A stretch of DNA of 64,000 bases from Stella humosa (GTDB lineage Bacteria; Pseudomonadota; Alphaproteobacteria; ATCC43930; Allostellaceae), in contig NZ_AP019700.1 in assembly GCF_006738645.1 (NCBI RefSeq), positions 1,500,001 through 1,564,000 of the forward strand, read 5' to 3'. Positions 24,813 through 33,505 of this stretch are shown here, piece by piece. Below the pieces are notes generated by a model. That model made no database searches, was not told where the DNA came from, and saw only the letters and a list, made by a program, of their open reading frames with translations. Position 1 is the stretch's first letter. Each line of letters opens with the position of its first letter. A program made the position numbers and the translations under genes.

Positions 24813-24878
24813 TCATGCTGCCAGGGGCTGGGCAGGCTGGCGTCCAGGGCCTATTCAGGGCCAGGATGTCTTCATGGG

Positions 24879-25727
24879 ATGGCCATGCGCCAGCACCTCT
24901 TCCTGTCGCCCCATTTCGATGACGCCGTTGGATCCTGCGGCGGGCTGATCGCGAGGCTGGCCGCCAGGGGGCGCTCGGTTCGCGTGCTGACTGTCTTCGG
25001 CGGCCTGCCCGGTGGGACGCTGTCGCCGCTGGCCCGGCGAATACACGAACGTTGGGGCGCAGGGCCGCAACCGGTCGAGGAGCGCCGCCGCGAAGATGCC
25101 CGCGCCTGTGCCATGCTGAGCTGCCGGTCGGCGTGGCTGGATATTCCCGATGCGCTCTATCGCCGCGACGATGGTGGCGCCAGTCTCTATGGCGGTTCGG
25201 AGATGATCGGCGGGCGGCCGGCGCCGGGCGACGATCGGCTTGCCGATCTGATCGTGCCCGCTGTCCTGGCCGGGCTGGGCGGCAAGCCGGCCACGGTCTA
25301 CCTGCCGTACGGGTTGGGCGGGCATGTCGACCATGTGCTGTGCCGCGGCCTGGCCGCCCCGCTGATGGCGGCGGGCCTGGCCGTCATACTCTACCGGGAC
25401 TTCTACTATGCCCAGGGACGGCGATGCTTCGTCGGCCCCTATCGGCGCAGGCGGCTGGCGCCGCCCGAACTGGCCGGCAAGATTGCGGCATTCAGCGAGT
25501 ACCGCTCGCAGATCCCGATCCTGTTCGGCGACGATGCGGGCATGCGTCGGTATTTCGAAGGCCCAGGCGCGATCGAGGAATACCAGACGGCGGACGCTGC
25601 CGCGAGCGGCCTCCGGTCGCCGGGCGATGCCGGCGACCGGCGTGCCGCTGCAAATCAGGCCGCGGCGGCGAGCCTGGTGCCGGAGAAGGTCGGCGTCTCG
25701 GGGCTGGGGATGCCCGACTTGGTGTAG
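24879..25727 (+). CDS. PIG-L family deacetylase (LmbE-like)
   Basis: 282 residues. The zinc motif SPHFDDAVGSCGG near the N-terminus (H12, D14, D15) and the second ligand motif GGHVDHV are the PIG-L/LmbE signatures for N-acetyl-sugar deacetylation. The family acts on GlcNAc-type substrates in glycolipid, bacillithiol and antibiotic pathways. The substrate here is unknown, though a glycan role would fit the gene-rich glycan island 8 kb away. The C-terminal tail overlaps the convergent hemerythrin gene by 73 bases and may be partly non-essential. Confidence 0.82.
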   Translation: MAMRQHLFLSPHFDDAVGSCGGLIARLAARGRSVRVLTVFGGLPGGTLSPLARRIHERWGAGPQPVEERRREDARACAMLSCRSAWLDIPDALYRRDDGGASLYGGSEMIGGRPAPGDDRLADLIVPAVLAGLGGKPATVYLPYGLGGHVDHVLCRGLAAPLMAAGLAVILYRDFYYAQGRRCFVGPYRRRRLAPPELAGKIAAFSEYRSQIPILFGDDAGMRRYFEGPGAIEEYQTADAAASGLRSPGDAGDRRAAANQAAAASLVPEKVGVSGLGMPDLV

Positions 25728-26173
25728 CTGGCGGTCAGTTCCTGCTTGCGCGCGGCCATCGTCCGGCCGAGTGCGTCCATGTCCAGGCCGGCCTTGCGGG
25801 CCTGCGAGAACATGCCCTCGACCCGCTTCTCCTCTTCCTCGACATGGTGCTTGATCATCTCGGACAGCACCTTGACCTTGGCGTCGAAGAACTCGTCGTC
25901 CGGGCTGGTGGCGGCGATCTCGGCCAGCAGCACCTTGGCGCCGTCATGCTCGACATGGGCTTCGTCGAGCAGGTCTTCCTCGATCTTGCCGCGACAGGCC
26001 GGATAGAAGACATCCTCCTCGATCTTGGCGTGCACGGCCAGTTCCAGGCAGATCTGGTCGGCCAGCTTGCGCTTGCGCGTGCCGTCCTTGGCCTTCTCGA
26101 ACTGCTCGAACAATTCCTCTACCTTGCGATGGTCGCTCTTCAGCAGGGCTACGGCATCAGCTTCGCTCGCCAT
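25655..26173 (-). CDS. Hemerythrin HHE-domain protein
   Basis: 172 residues, a four-helix bundle. Metal-ligand motifs are KSDHRKVEELFEQFE, LAVHAKIEEDVFYPA and EAHVEHDGAKVLL, with IKHHVEEEEKRVEGMF further on. These are the repeated H-x(n)-HxxxE pattern of HHE proteins, which bind a di-iron centre and respond to oxygen or nitrosative stress. ATG 26173 (MASEADAVALL) is preferred over ATG 26191. It stands alone, divergent from the reductase gene at 26290. Confidence 0.85.
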   Translation of the reverse strand: MASEADAVALLKSDHRKVEELFEQFEKAKDGTRKRKLADQICLELAVHAKIEEDVFYPACRGKIEEDLLDEAHVEHDGAKVLLAEIAATSPDDEFFDAKVKVLSEMIKHHVEEEEKRVEGMFSQARKAGLDMDALGRTMAARKQELTASYTKSGIPSPETPTFSGTRLAAAA

Positions 26174-26289
26174 GGGGCAGTGTCCTTTCATGGTGGATTA
26201 GCAGGACAAACCAGGGCTCCGCGATTCCGTTCCGGTGGCGCGATCGGGCACGGCGGATTGTGCGGCCGCCCAACCGGAGAAGAGGATCG

Positions 26290-27306
26290 ATGCGCATCTG
26301 TATCGTCGGAGCCGGCGCCGTCGGCGGGGTGCTGGGCTTTCGCTTGGCGACCGCCGGGCATGCCGTATCGCTCGTCACCCGCGGCCCGCACCGGGAAGCG
26401 ATCGACCGTGACGGTCTGGGCCATCTTGGCCGGGATGGCGCCGTGCGCCGGGCCACTTCCGTCCGCGCGGTGGCGCAGGTGGCCGAGGCCGGCCCGCAGG
26501 ACCTGGTCATCCTCGCCGGCAAGTCGCACCAGATCCCGCCGGTCGCCCCCGACCTGCCGGCTCTCTTCGCGGCGGACACGCCCGTGGTGGCGCTGCAGAA
26601 CGGCTTGCCCTGGTGGTACTTCCATTGCCATGGCGGTGCGCTGGAGGGCACCCGGCTGGAAACGGTCGACCCTGGCGGCATCGTCTCGCGCCATGTCGAC
26701 GGGCACCGGGTGATCGGCAGCGTCGCCTGGGGCGCCTACCGGATCGTCGAGCCGGGGGTCGTCGAGGGCGGCGACAGCGAGCGCGACCGCTTCCCCCTGG
26801 GCGAGCCCGACGGCACCGTGTCGGCCAGGGTGGAGGCGTTGTCGCGCATGTTCGCCGAGGCCGGCATCCGCGCCCCGGTCGTGCCCGACATCCGGGCCGA
26901 GAAGTGGTTCAAGCTGTGGGGCAACGCCGCGCTCAACCCGATCGGCGCGTTGGCCCACGCCACCATCGGGCAGATCTATGCTCATGGCCCGGCGCGCGAA
27001 CTGGCCCGCAACCTGATGGTCGAGGTGGCCCGGGTGGCCGGCAGCGTCGGCGTCGCGTTCCCGGTGGCGCTCGACGCGCGCCTGGCGAACTCGGCCGCGC
27101 TGGGCGCGGTGCGCACCTCCACCCACCAGGACGTGGAGGCCGGCCGCCGGCTCGAGGTCGATGCGCTGGTGGGTGCGGTATCCGAGATCGGCCGGTTGAC
27201 CGACACGCCGACGCCGCTGCTGGATGCCCTCTACGCCTGTTGCCTGCTGCTGGACCAGGTGATCGCCGATGGCCGGGTTCGCATCGCGACCGAGCCGCTG
27301 GAATAA
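26290..27306 (+). CDS. 2-dehydropantoate 2-reductase family protein (PanE/ApbA)
   Basis: 338 residues. The NADP loop is CIVGAGAVGGVLGFRLA. The LAGKSHQ and PVVALQNGLPW elements follow, and the catalytic lysine lies in IRAEKWFKLWGNAALNPIGAL with the DVEAGRRLEVDALVGAV motif near the C-terminus. These are the PanE/ApbA signatures. Ketopantoate reduction for coenzyme A is the family activity, but the WWYFH insertion after the NG motif is typical of paralogs of unsure substrate. ATG 26290 follows a GAGAAGAGG site. Confidence 0.82.
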   Translation: MRICIVGAGAVGGVLGFRLATAGHAVSLVTRGPHREAIDRDGLGHLGRDGAVRRATSVRAVAQVAEAGPQDLVILAGKSHQIPPVAPDLPALFAADTPVVALQNGLPWWYFHCHGGALEGTRLETVDPGGIVSRHVDGHRVIGSVAWGAYRIVEPGVVEGGDSERDRFPLGEPDGTVSARVEALSRMFAEAGIRAPVVPDIRAEKWFKLWGNAALNPIGALAHATIGQIYAHGPARELARNLMVEVARVAGSVGVAFPVALDARLANSAALGAVRTSTHQDVEAGRRLEVDALVGAVSEIGRLTDTPTPLLDALYACCLLLDQVIADGRVRIATEPLE

Positions 27307-27388
27307 CGCCCAAGTCCCGCCACAAATCCCCACCAGGATGCTCGGAGGCGATCACTTTAGCCGATCCATGGCGAAAGGAGATTTCGCG

Positions 27389-27601
27389 ATGTCTCAGCGA
27401 TTGACCCTCCCTCCGGGCAATCCAGGGCCATACCGTCAGCCTGTGACCATCCCGGACGACAAGGCCGAGCGCGGCGGCTTGGCCGGCGATTCCTTCGACG
27501 ACCTGATGCAGGCCTGCGACCGGCTGGCCAAAGGGGCCGGCCTGGACCAGGTGCTGGAGCGGCACGAGGCAGTGTTGCGGCGGACCGGCGGCGACCAGTA
27601 G
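27389..27601 (+). CDS. Small hypothetical protein (70 aa)
   Basis: AAAGGAG stands 9 bases before ATG 27389 and fixes the start. The product (MSQRLTLPPGNPGPYRQPVT at the start) is hydrophilic, with a helical C-terminal half (FDDLMQACDRLAKGAGLDQVLERHE). No family is recognised. An in-frame ATG at 27368 has no ribosome site. It is followed by a T-rich TATTTTTTG stretch. Confidence 0.5.
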   Translation: MSQRLTLPPGNPGPYRQPVTIPDDKAERGGLAGDSFDDLMQACDRLAKGAGLDQVLERHEAVLRRTGGDQ

Positions 27602-27691
27602 CGCCCTATTTTTTGTCCCGCGGCCGATGGCGCCGGTGCGCCCGAGCCGCGTATGGTCATCCGGCGGTGGTGCTGCCGGAGGGCTAGGGGC

Positions 27692-28822
27692 ATGGCGGAG
27701 GCCAGTTTCGATTTCGTCGTGGTCGGTGGCGGGGTGGTCGGCTCGTCGATCGGCCTGGGCTTGGCCCGGCGCGGCGCCCGGGTGGCGATCCTCGACCAGG
27801 GCGACACCGCGCTGCGTTCATCGCGGGTCAATTTCGGGCTGGTCTGGCTGCAGTCGAAGGGCGACGGCATGCCGGAATATGGCCGCTGGACCCGGCGCTC
27901 CGCCGACTTGTGGACCGAGTTCGCGGCCTATCTCCAGGACCTGTCCGGCATCGACCCGGAGCACGAGCAGAAGGGCGGCATCGCCTTCTGCCTGGGCGAG
28001 GCGGAGTTCGAACACCGCCGCAACACCATCCAGCGCATGCACAATCAGGTCGAGCCATGGGTCTACGAGACCCGGATGATCGACCGCAAGGCGGTGGAGG
28101 CGCTCTATCCCGGCGTCCGCTTCGGGCCCGAGATGGTGGGCGCCTCGTTCGGGCCGCATGACGGCGTGACCAACCCGCTGCGCCTGCTGCAATCGCTGCA
28201 TGGCGCCCTGAAGCGCGTCGGCATCGCCTACCGCCCGGATGCACCGGCCCAGGCGATCCAGAGCGACGGTGGCGGCTTCGTCATCGACACCCCGGCCGGT
28301 CCGTTCCGCGCCGGCAAGGTGGTGCTGGCGGCCGGCCACGGCACGACCGGGCTGGCGGCGACGCTGGGCCTGGAAGCGCCGATCGTGCCCGAGCGCGGCC
28401 AGCTCATCATCACCGAGCGGGTGGCGCCGATCCTGCCGATCCCGGCCAGCGGCGTGCGCCAGACGCGCGACGGCACCATCATGATCGGCACGACCCACGA
28501 AGCGGCCCCCGACCTCACGACGCGGGCCACCACCGCCAACGCCGTCCATATCGCCGAGCGCATCGTCCGCCTGATCCCCGACATGGCGCGGGTGAAGATG
28601 GTGCGCACCTGGCTTGGCCTGCGCGTGCTGTCGCCGGATGGCTTTCCGGTCTACATGGAATCCGAGACCCATCCGGGCGCCTATGTCGCCATCTGCCATT
28701 CCGGCAACACCCTGGCGGCCGTCCATGCCAACGACCTGGCGGAGGCGTTCCTCGCCCACCGCCTGCCCGACACGCTCGCACCCTTCCACCCGAGGCGATT
28801 CCATGTTTCGCAAGCTGCCTGA
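27692..28822 (+). CDS. FAD-dependent oxidoreductase, DAO type (HcnC/opine-oxidase beta-like)
   Basis: 376 residues. The FAD loop is VVVGGGVVGSSIGLGLARRG. The DAO-family C-terminal motif region includes HSGNTLAAVHANDLAE, with the conserved KVVLAAGHGTTGLA in between. It resembles the catalytic subunit of hydroxyproline, glycine/cyanide (HcnC) and opine dehydrogenases that oxidise a secondary amine. Its end overlaps the [2Fe-2S] gene by 20 bases, so it is first in a four-gene flavoenzyme operon. The substrate is not known. Confidence 0.83.
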   Translation: MAEASFDFVVVGGGVVGSSIGLGLARRGARVAILDQGDTALRSSRVNFGLVWLQSKGDGMPEYGRWTRRSADLWTEFAAYLQDLSGIDPEHEQKGGIAFCLGEAEFEHRRNTIQRMHNQVEPWVYETRMIDRKAVEALYPGVRFGPEMVGASFGPHDGVTNPLRLLQSLHGALKRVGIAYRPDAPAQAIQSDGGGFVIDTPAGPFRAGKVVLAAGHGTTGLAATLGLEAPIVPERGQLIITERVAPILPIPASGVRQTRDGTIMIGTTHEAAPDLTTRATTANAVHIAERIVRLIPDMARVKMVRTWLGLRVLSPDGFPVYMESETHPGAYVAICHSGNTLAAVHANDLAEAFLAHRLPDTLAPFHPRRFHVSQAA

Positions 28823-29123
28823 CCCGGCCTGCGCCACCGTCGCCGTCACGGTCGACGGCCAGGCGATGCGGGTCGCCACCCATGAGACGGCCGCCTCGGC
28901 GGCCCTGCTGGCCGCCATGGGTGCGACCCGCACGTCGCCCGTGAACGGCGAGCCACGCGCGCCCTTCTGCATGATGGGCGTCTGCTACGACTGCCTGATG
29001 GTGATCGACGGGGTCCCGTCGCGCCAGGCCTGCCTGGTCCCGGTGCGGGACGGCATGCGGATCGAGCGCCAGGCCGGCGCGCGTGCGCTCGCCTTCGGCA
29101 GCGCGGAGACGGCCGATGTCTGA
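28803..29123 (+). CDS. (2Fe-2S)-binding subunit (HcnA-like)
   Basis: 106 residues, mostly one plant-type ferredoxin fold. The cluster ligands are C56, C61, C64 and C77 (CMMGVCYDC then QACL), the pattern of small gamma subunits in HcnABC, octopine/nopaline oxidase and hydroxyproline dehydrogenase complexes. It carries electrons between the flavin subunits. It overlaps genes on both sides, showing tight coupling. Confidence 0.87.
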   Translation: MFRKLPDPACATVAVTVDGQAMRVATHETAASAALLAAMGATRTSPVNGEPRAPFCMMGVCYDCLMVIDGVPSRQACLVPVRDGMRIERQAGARALAFGSAETADV

Positions 29124-30507
29124 GACCTTTGACCTGGTCGTGATCGGCGCCGGCCCGGCCGGGCTGGCGGCTGCCGCCCAGGCGGCCGAACTGGGCCTGT
29201 CGGCCGTCGTCGTCGACGAGCAGCCGGAGCCCGGCGGCCAGATCTACCGCGCCGTCGAGCGCGCGACCAAGGGACCGGCTGCCGCCGCCCTTGGCGCGGA
29301 CTATGCCCATGGCCGCCAGGTCGTGGAGGCGTTCCGGCGCAGCGGTGCCGCCTACCGCCCCGGCCTGCAGGTCTGGCAGGTCGAGCCGTCGGGCGAGGTG
29401 CTGGCGAGCGATGGCCAGCGCTCGGTCGCCTTTGCCGGCCGACGCGCCCTGGTCGCGGTCGGTGCCACCGAGCGGCCGGTGCCGATCCCGGGCTGGACGC
29501 TGCCCGGCGTGATGGGCGTCGGTGCGGGCCAGATCCTGCTGAAATCGTCGGGCATGGTGCCGGCGGGCGAGACCTGGGTCGTCGGCAGCGGGCCGCTGCC
29601 GCTGCTCTACATGCAGCAGATCATCGCGGCCGGCGGCCGGATCGCCGGCTATATCGACACCACGCCGGCCGCCAACGGCTTCCTGGCGGCCCCGCATCTG
29701 TCGGCGGCGCTGCGCAACCTCCCCTATCTGCGCAAGGGCCTGAAGCTGCGCGGCGCGCTCCGCCGGTCGGGCATTCCCGGCCATCGCGCCGATGCGGTCG
29801 AGGCCGCAGGCGACGGCCGGGTGGAGCGCGTGCGCTTCCGCAGCGGCGGCACCTGGCACGAGAAGCCCTGCGACCTGCTGCTGCTGCACGAGGGCGTGGT
29901 GCCCAACGTCCATGTCACCATGGCGATCGGCTGCGCGCATGAATGGGACGAGCGGCAGGAATGCTTCCGGCCGCGGCTCGACGAGTGGGGGTGTACCGAC
30001 ATCGCGGCGATCCTGGTCGCGGGCGACTGCGGCGGGATCGAGGGCGCGCGGGCTGCCGAGGCTCGCGGCCGGCTGGTGGCGCTGGGTGCTGCGGCATCGC
30101 TGGGCCGCATCGACGACGCCACCCGCGACCGAATGGCCCGGCCGCTGCGCCGCGAACTGCGCCGGCACCTGCCGATCCGCCCGTTCCTCGATACGCTGTT
30201 CCGGCCTCGCCGCGGGCTGACGGCGCCGGCCGACGCCGTGATCGCGTGCCGTTGCGAATCCGTGACGGCGGGCCAGGTGCGCGAAACCGTGCGGATCGGC
30301 GCGGTCGGCCCCAACCAGGCCAAGTCCTTCATCCGCTGCGGCATGGGGCCGTGTCAGGGCCGCATGTGCGGCCTGACGGTGACCGGCATCATCGCCGAGG
30401 CGACCGGCCGCACCCCGGCCGAGGTCGGCTTCTTCCGCATCCGGCCGCCGCTGAAGCCGTTGACGCTGGGCGAATTGGCGGCGCTGGGCGAAGATTCCGG
30501 GACATGA
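29116..30507 (+). CDS. NAD(P)/FAD oxidoreductase with BFD-like [2Fe-2S] domain (HcnB/OoxA-like)
   Basis: 463 residues. The FAD loop VIGAGPAGLAAAAQAAELG is at the N-terminus, and PGWTLPGVMGVGAGQILLK and VAGDCGGIEGARAAEARG lie further on. The C-terminal BFD-like cluster domain has CRCESVT and RCGMGPCQGRMC. This is the alpha subunit architecture of HcnB and opine oxidases. ATG 29116 overlaps the ferredoxin stop (ATGTCTGA), and its own stop overlaps the next gene (ATGA). Confidence 0.86.
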   Translation: MSETFDLVVIGAGPAGLAAAAQAAELGLSAVVVDEQPEPGGQIYRAVERATKGPAAAALGADYAHGRQVVEAFRRSGAAYRPGLQVWQVEPSGEVLASDGQRSVAFAGRRALVAVGATERPVPIPGWTLPGVMGVGAGQILLKSSGMVPAGETWVVGSGPLPLLYMQQIIAAGGRIAGYIDTTPAANGFLAAPHLSAALRNLPYLRKGLKLRGALRRSGIPGHRADAVEAAGDGRVERVRFRSGGTWHEKPCDLLLLHEGVVPNVHVTMAIGCAHEWDERQECFRPRLDEWGCTDIAAILVAGDCGGIEGARAAEARGRLVALGAAASLGRIDDATRDRMARPLRRELRRHLPIRPFLDTLFRPRRGLTAPADAVIACRCESVTAGQVRETVRIGAVGPNQAKSFIRCGMGPCQGRMCGLTVTGIIAEATGRTPAEVGFFRIRPPLKPLTLGELAALGEDSGT

Positions 30508-31652
30508 CCGTCGAGGCCGATGTCGTCATCGTCGGCGGCGGTCTGCACGGCTGCTCGGCCGCCCTCCACCTGGCCCAGCGTGGCCGGCGCGTCGTCGTGC
30601 TGGAGCGCCGCCATGTCGGGCGGCATTCGTCGGGCATCAATGCCGGCGGCGTCCGCACCATGAACCGCGACCCGGCCGAGATCGGCCTGTCGGTCGCCGG
30701 CATGGAGCTGTGGCGCCGCATCGGCGAGCTGACCGGCGACGATTGCGCCTTCCATGCCCATGGCCAGATCCGCGTCGCCGAGACGCCGGCCGAACTGGCC
30801 AAGGTGGCCGAGCGCGTCGCGATGGTGCGCCGCCTGGGCTTCGAGCATGAGGAACTGATCGAGCGGGACGAACTGCGCCGGCTGGTGCCGGCGATCGCGC
30901 CGCACTGCGTCGGCGGGCTGATCGTGCGCGACGACGGCGCCGCCGACCCCTATCGCACGACGCTGGCCTTCGGCCGGCGGGCGGCGGCATTGGGTGCCGA
31001 GGTGCGCGAGGGCGAGGGGCTGGTGGCGCTGGAGCGGGCCGGCGCCGACTGGCTGGCGGTGGGCGAGCATGGCCGCTATCGCGCGCCCATCGTGGTGAAC
31101 GCGGCCGGCGCCTGGGCCGGTGACGTGGCGGCGATGGTGGGCGATGCCGTCGACCTCCGCGTCCGCGCCTCGATGATGATGGTGACCGAGCGGATGCCGC
31201 GCTTCCTCGACCCGGTGATCGCGTCGGTGGGCCGCAAGCTGTCCTTCAAGCAGAGCGACGCCGGCACCGTGGTGATCGGCGGCGGCCAGCAAGGGACGGC
31301 CGACCGCCATACCGAGAAGACCCGGATCAACTTCGCCAACCTGGCCGGTAGCGCCCGGGCGGCGATCGCGCTATTTCCGCTGATGCAGGGCGCCCGCCTC
31401 GTGCGCAGTTGGTGCGGGATCGAGGCCGAGACGGTCGATCATCTGCCGGTGCTGGGCCGCTCGCTCGCCGCCGACGGCATCATCCACAGCTTCGGCTATT
31501 CGGGGCACGGGTTTCAGCTCGGGCCGATCTGCGGGTCGGTGGTGGCGGACCTGGCGATCCACGGCGCCACCAACCTGCCGATCGCCGGGCTCGGTCTGGA
31601 ACGCTTCGCGGCGCAAGCCGCCAACGGGAAGGCCGCGGGCATCGGCCACTAG
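30504..31652 (+). CDS. Second DAO-type FAD-dependent oxidoreductase
   Basis: 382 residues. FAD loop VIVGGGLHGCSAALHLAQRG, the RHSSGINAGG substrate-side motif, VVNAAGAWAGDVAAM, and a C-terminal FGYSGHGFQLGP. This last motif is typical of the sarcosine-oxidase-beta/SoxB and opine-dehydrogenase branch. The start overlaps the alpha-subunit stop as ATGA. Having two different DAO subunits round one alpha/ferredoxin pair is unusual and may give two substrates or a two-step oxidation. Confidence 0.84.
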   Translation: MTVEADVVIVGGGLHGCSAALHLAQRGRRVVVLERRHVGRHSSGINAGGVRTMNRDPAEIGLSVAGMELWRRIGELTGDDCAFHAHGQIRVAETPAELAKVAERVAMVRRLGFEHEELIERDELRRLVPAIAPHCVGGLIVRDDGAADPYRTTLAFGRRAAALGAEVREGEGLVALERAGADWLAVGEHGRYRAPIVVNAAGAWAGDVAAMVGDAVDLRVRASMMMVTERMPRFLDPVIASVGRKLSFKQSDAGTVVIGGGQQGTADRHTEKTRINFANLAGSARAAIALFPLMQGARLVRSWCGIEAETVDHLPVLGRSLAADGIIHSFGYSGHGFQLGPICGSVVADLAIHGATNLPIAGLGLERFAAQAANGKAAGIGH

Positions 31653-31808
31653 GCCGGTCCAGGCGCAGGCCCCGCCGATGATCAGCAGGCCCAACCCCGC
31701 CAGGCGCGCCGGCGCGCCGCCACGCCCGAGCCCGAGCCCGAGCAGGCCGAGACCGCCCAGCATGGCGACGGCCCCCAGGACGATCTGCAGGGTGGCGATA
31801 TGTTGCAT
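31371..31808 (-). CDS. Possible small membrane protein (doubtful)
   Basis: From ATG 31808 the minus strand encodes two convincing hydrophobic segments (IVLGAVAMLGGLGLLGLGLG and LAGLGLLIIGGACAWTGLVA) separated by a short basic loop. The frame then runs 282 bases antisense into the well-supported oxidoreductase gene, where it loses any protein character. The membrane part could be real with the rest a fortuitous extension, or the whole could be chance in GC-rich DNA. Confidence 0.25.
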   Translation of the reverse strand: MQHIATLQIVLGAVAMLGGLGLLGLGLGRGGAPARLAGLGLLIIGGACAWTGLVADARGLPVGGLRREAFQTEPGDRQVGGAVDRQVRHHRPADRPELKPVPRIAEAVDDAVGGERAAQHRQMIDRLGLDPAPTAHEAGALHQRK

Positions 31809-32064
31809 GCTGCGGCGATCGGCCTGGCGGCAGGAGGGGCGGGATCCGACTGCCATAGCACGCATCCGGGAGAAGTAAATATCCTGATTACTTCTTCTAT
31901 TGGAGGCATTGGTGCCATCGGGTTCGACATGCGCCAAATCGGCGGCTATAGCTGGCCGTGACGGTCGCCCGGCCCTGGCGCCGGGCTGTCCGGCGGCATA
32001 GGTTGCTTGCCTGCCGAGGTTGCCCGCCCGTCAAACCCCCTGGCAACCGTTCGCTGCGGTTGGA
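31653..32064. other. 412-base intergenic region with AT-rich inverted repeat
   Basis: The region holds triple CCCGAG repeats (about 31724-31742), a possible minus-strand membrane ORF, and an AT-rich patch unlike its surroundings. In this patch AGAAGTAA (31871-31878) and TTACTTCT (31888-31895) form a perfect 8-bp inverted repeat with a 9-base loop. That could be an operator or the promoter of a small RNA near the LuxO-like gene. No sigma-54 promoter (GG-N10-GC in good context) was found in it. Confidence 0.4.
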
Positions 32065-33498
<1,434 letters not shown>

Positions 33499-33505
33499 TC
33501 GGCGG

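Noticed and set aside
31653-32064. A Qrr-type small RNA gene with sigma-54 promoter beside the LuxO-like gene
   Set aside because: No GG-N10-GC element with suitable context and no clear terminator were found; only the inverted repeat is reported.
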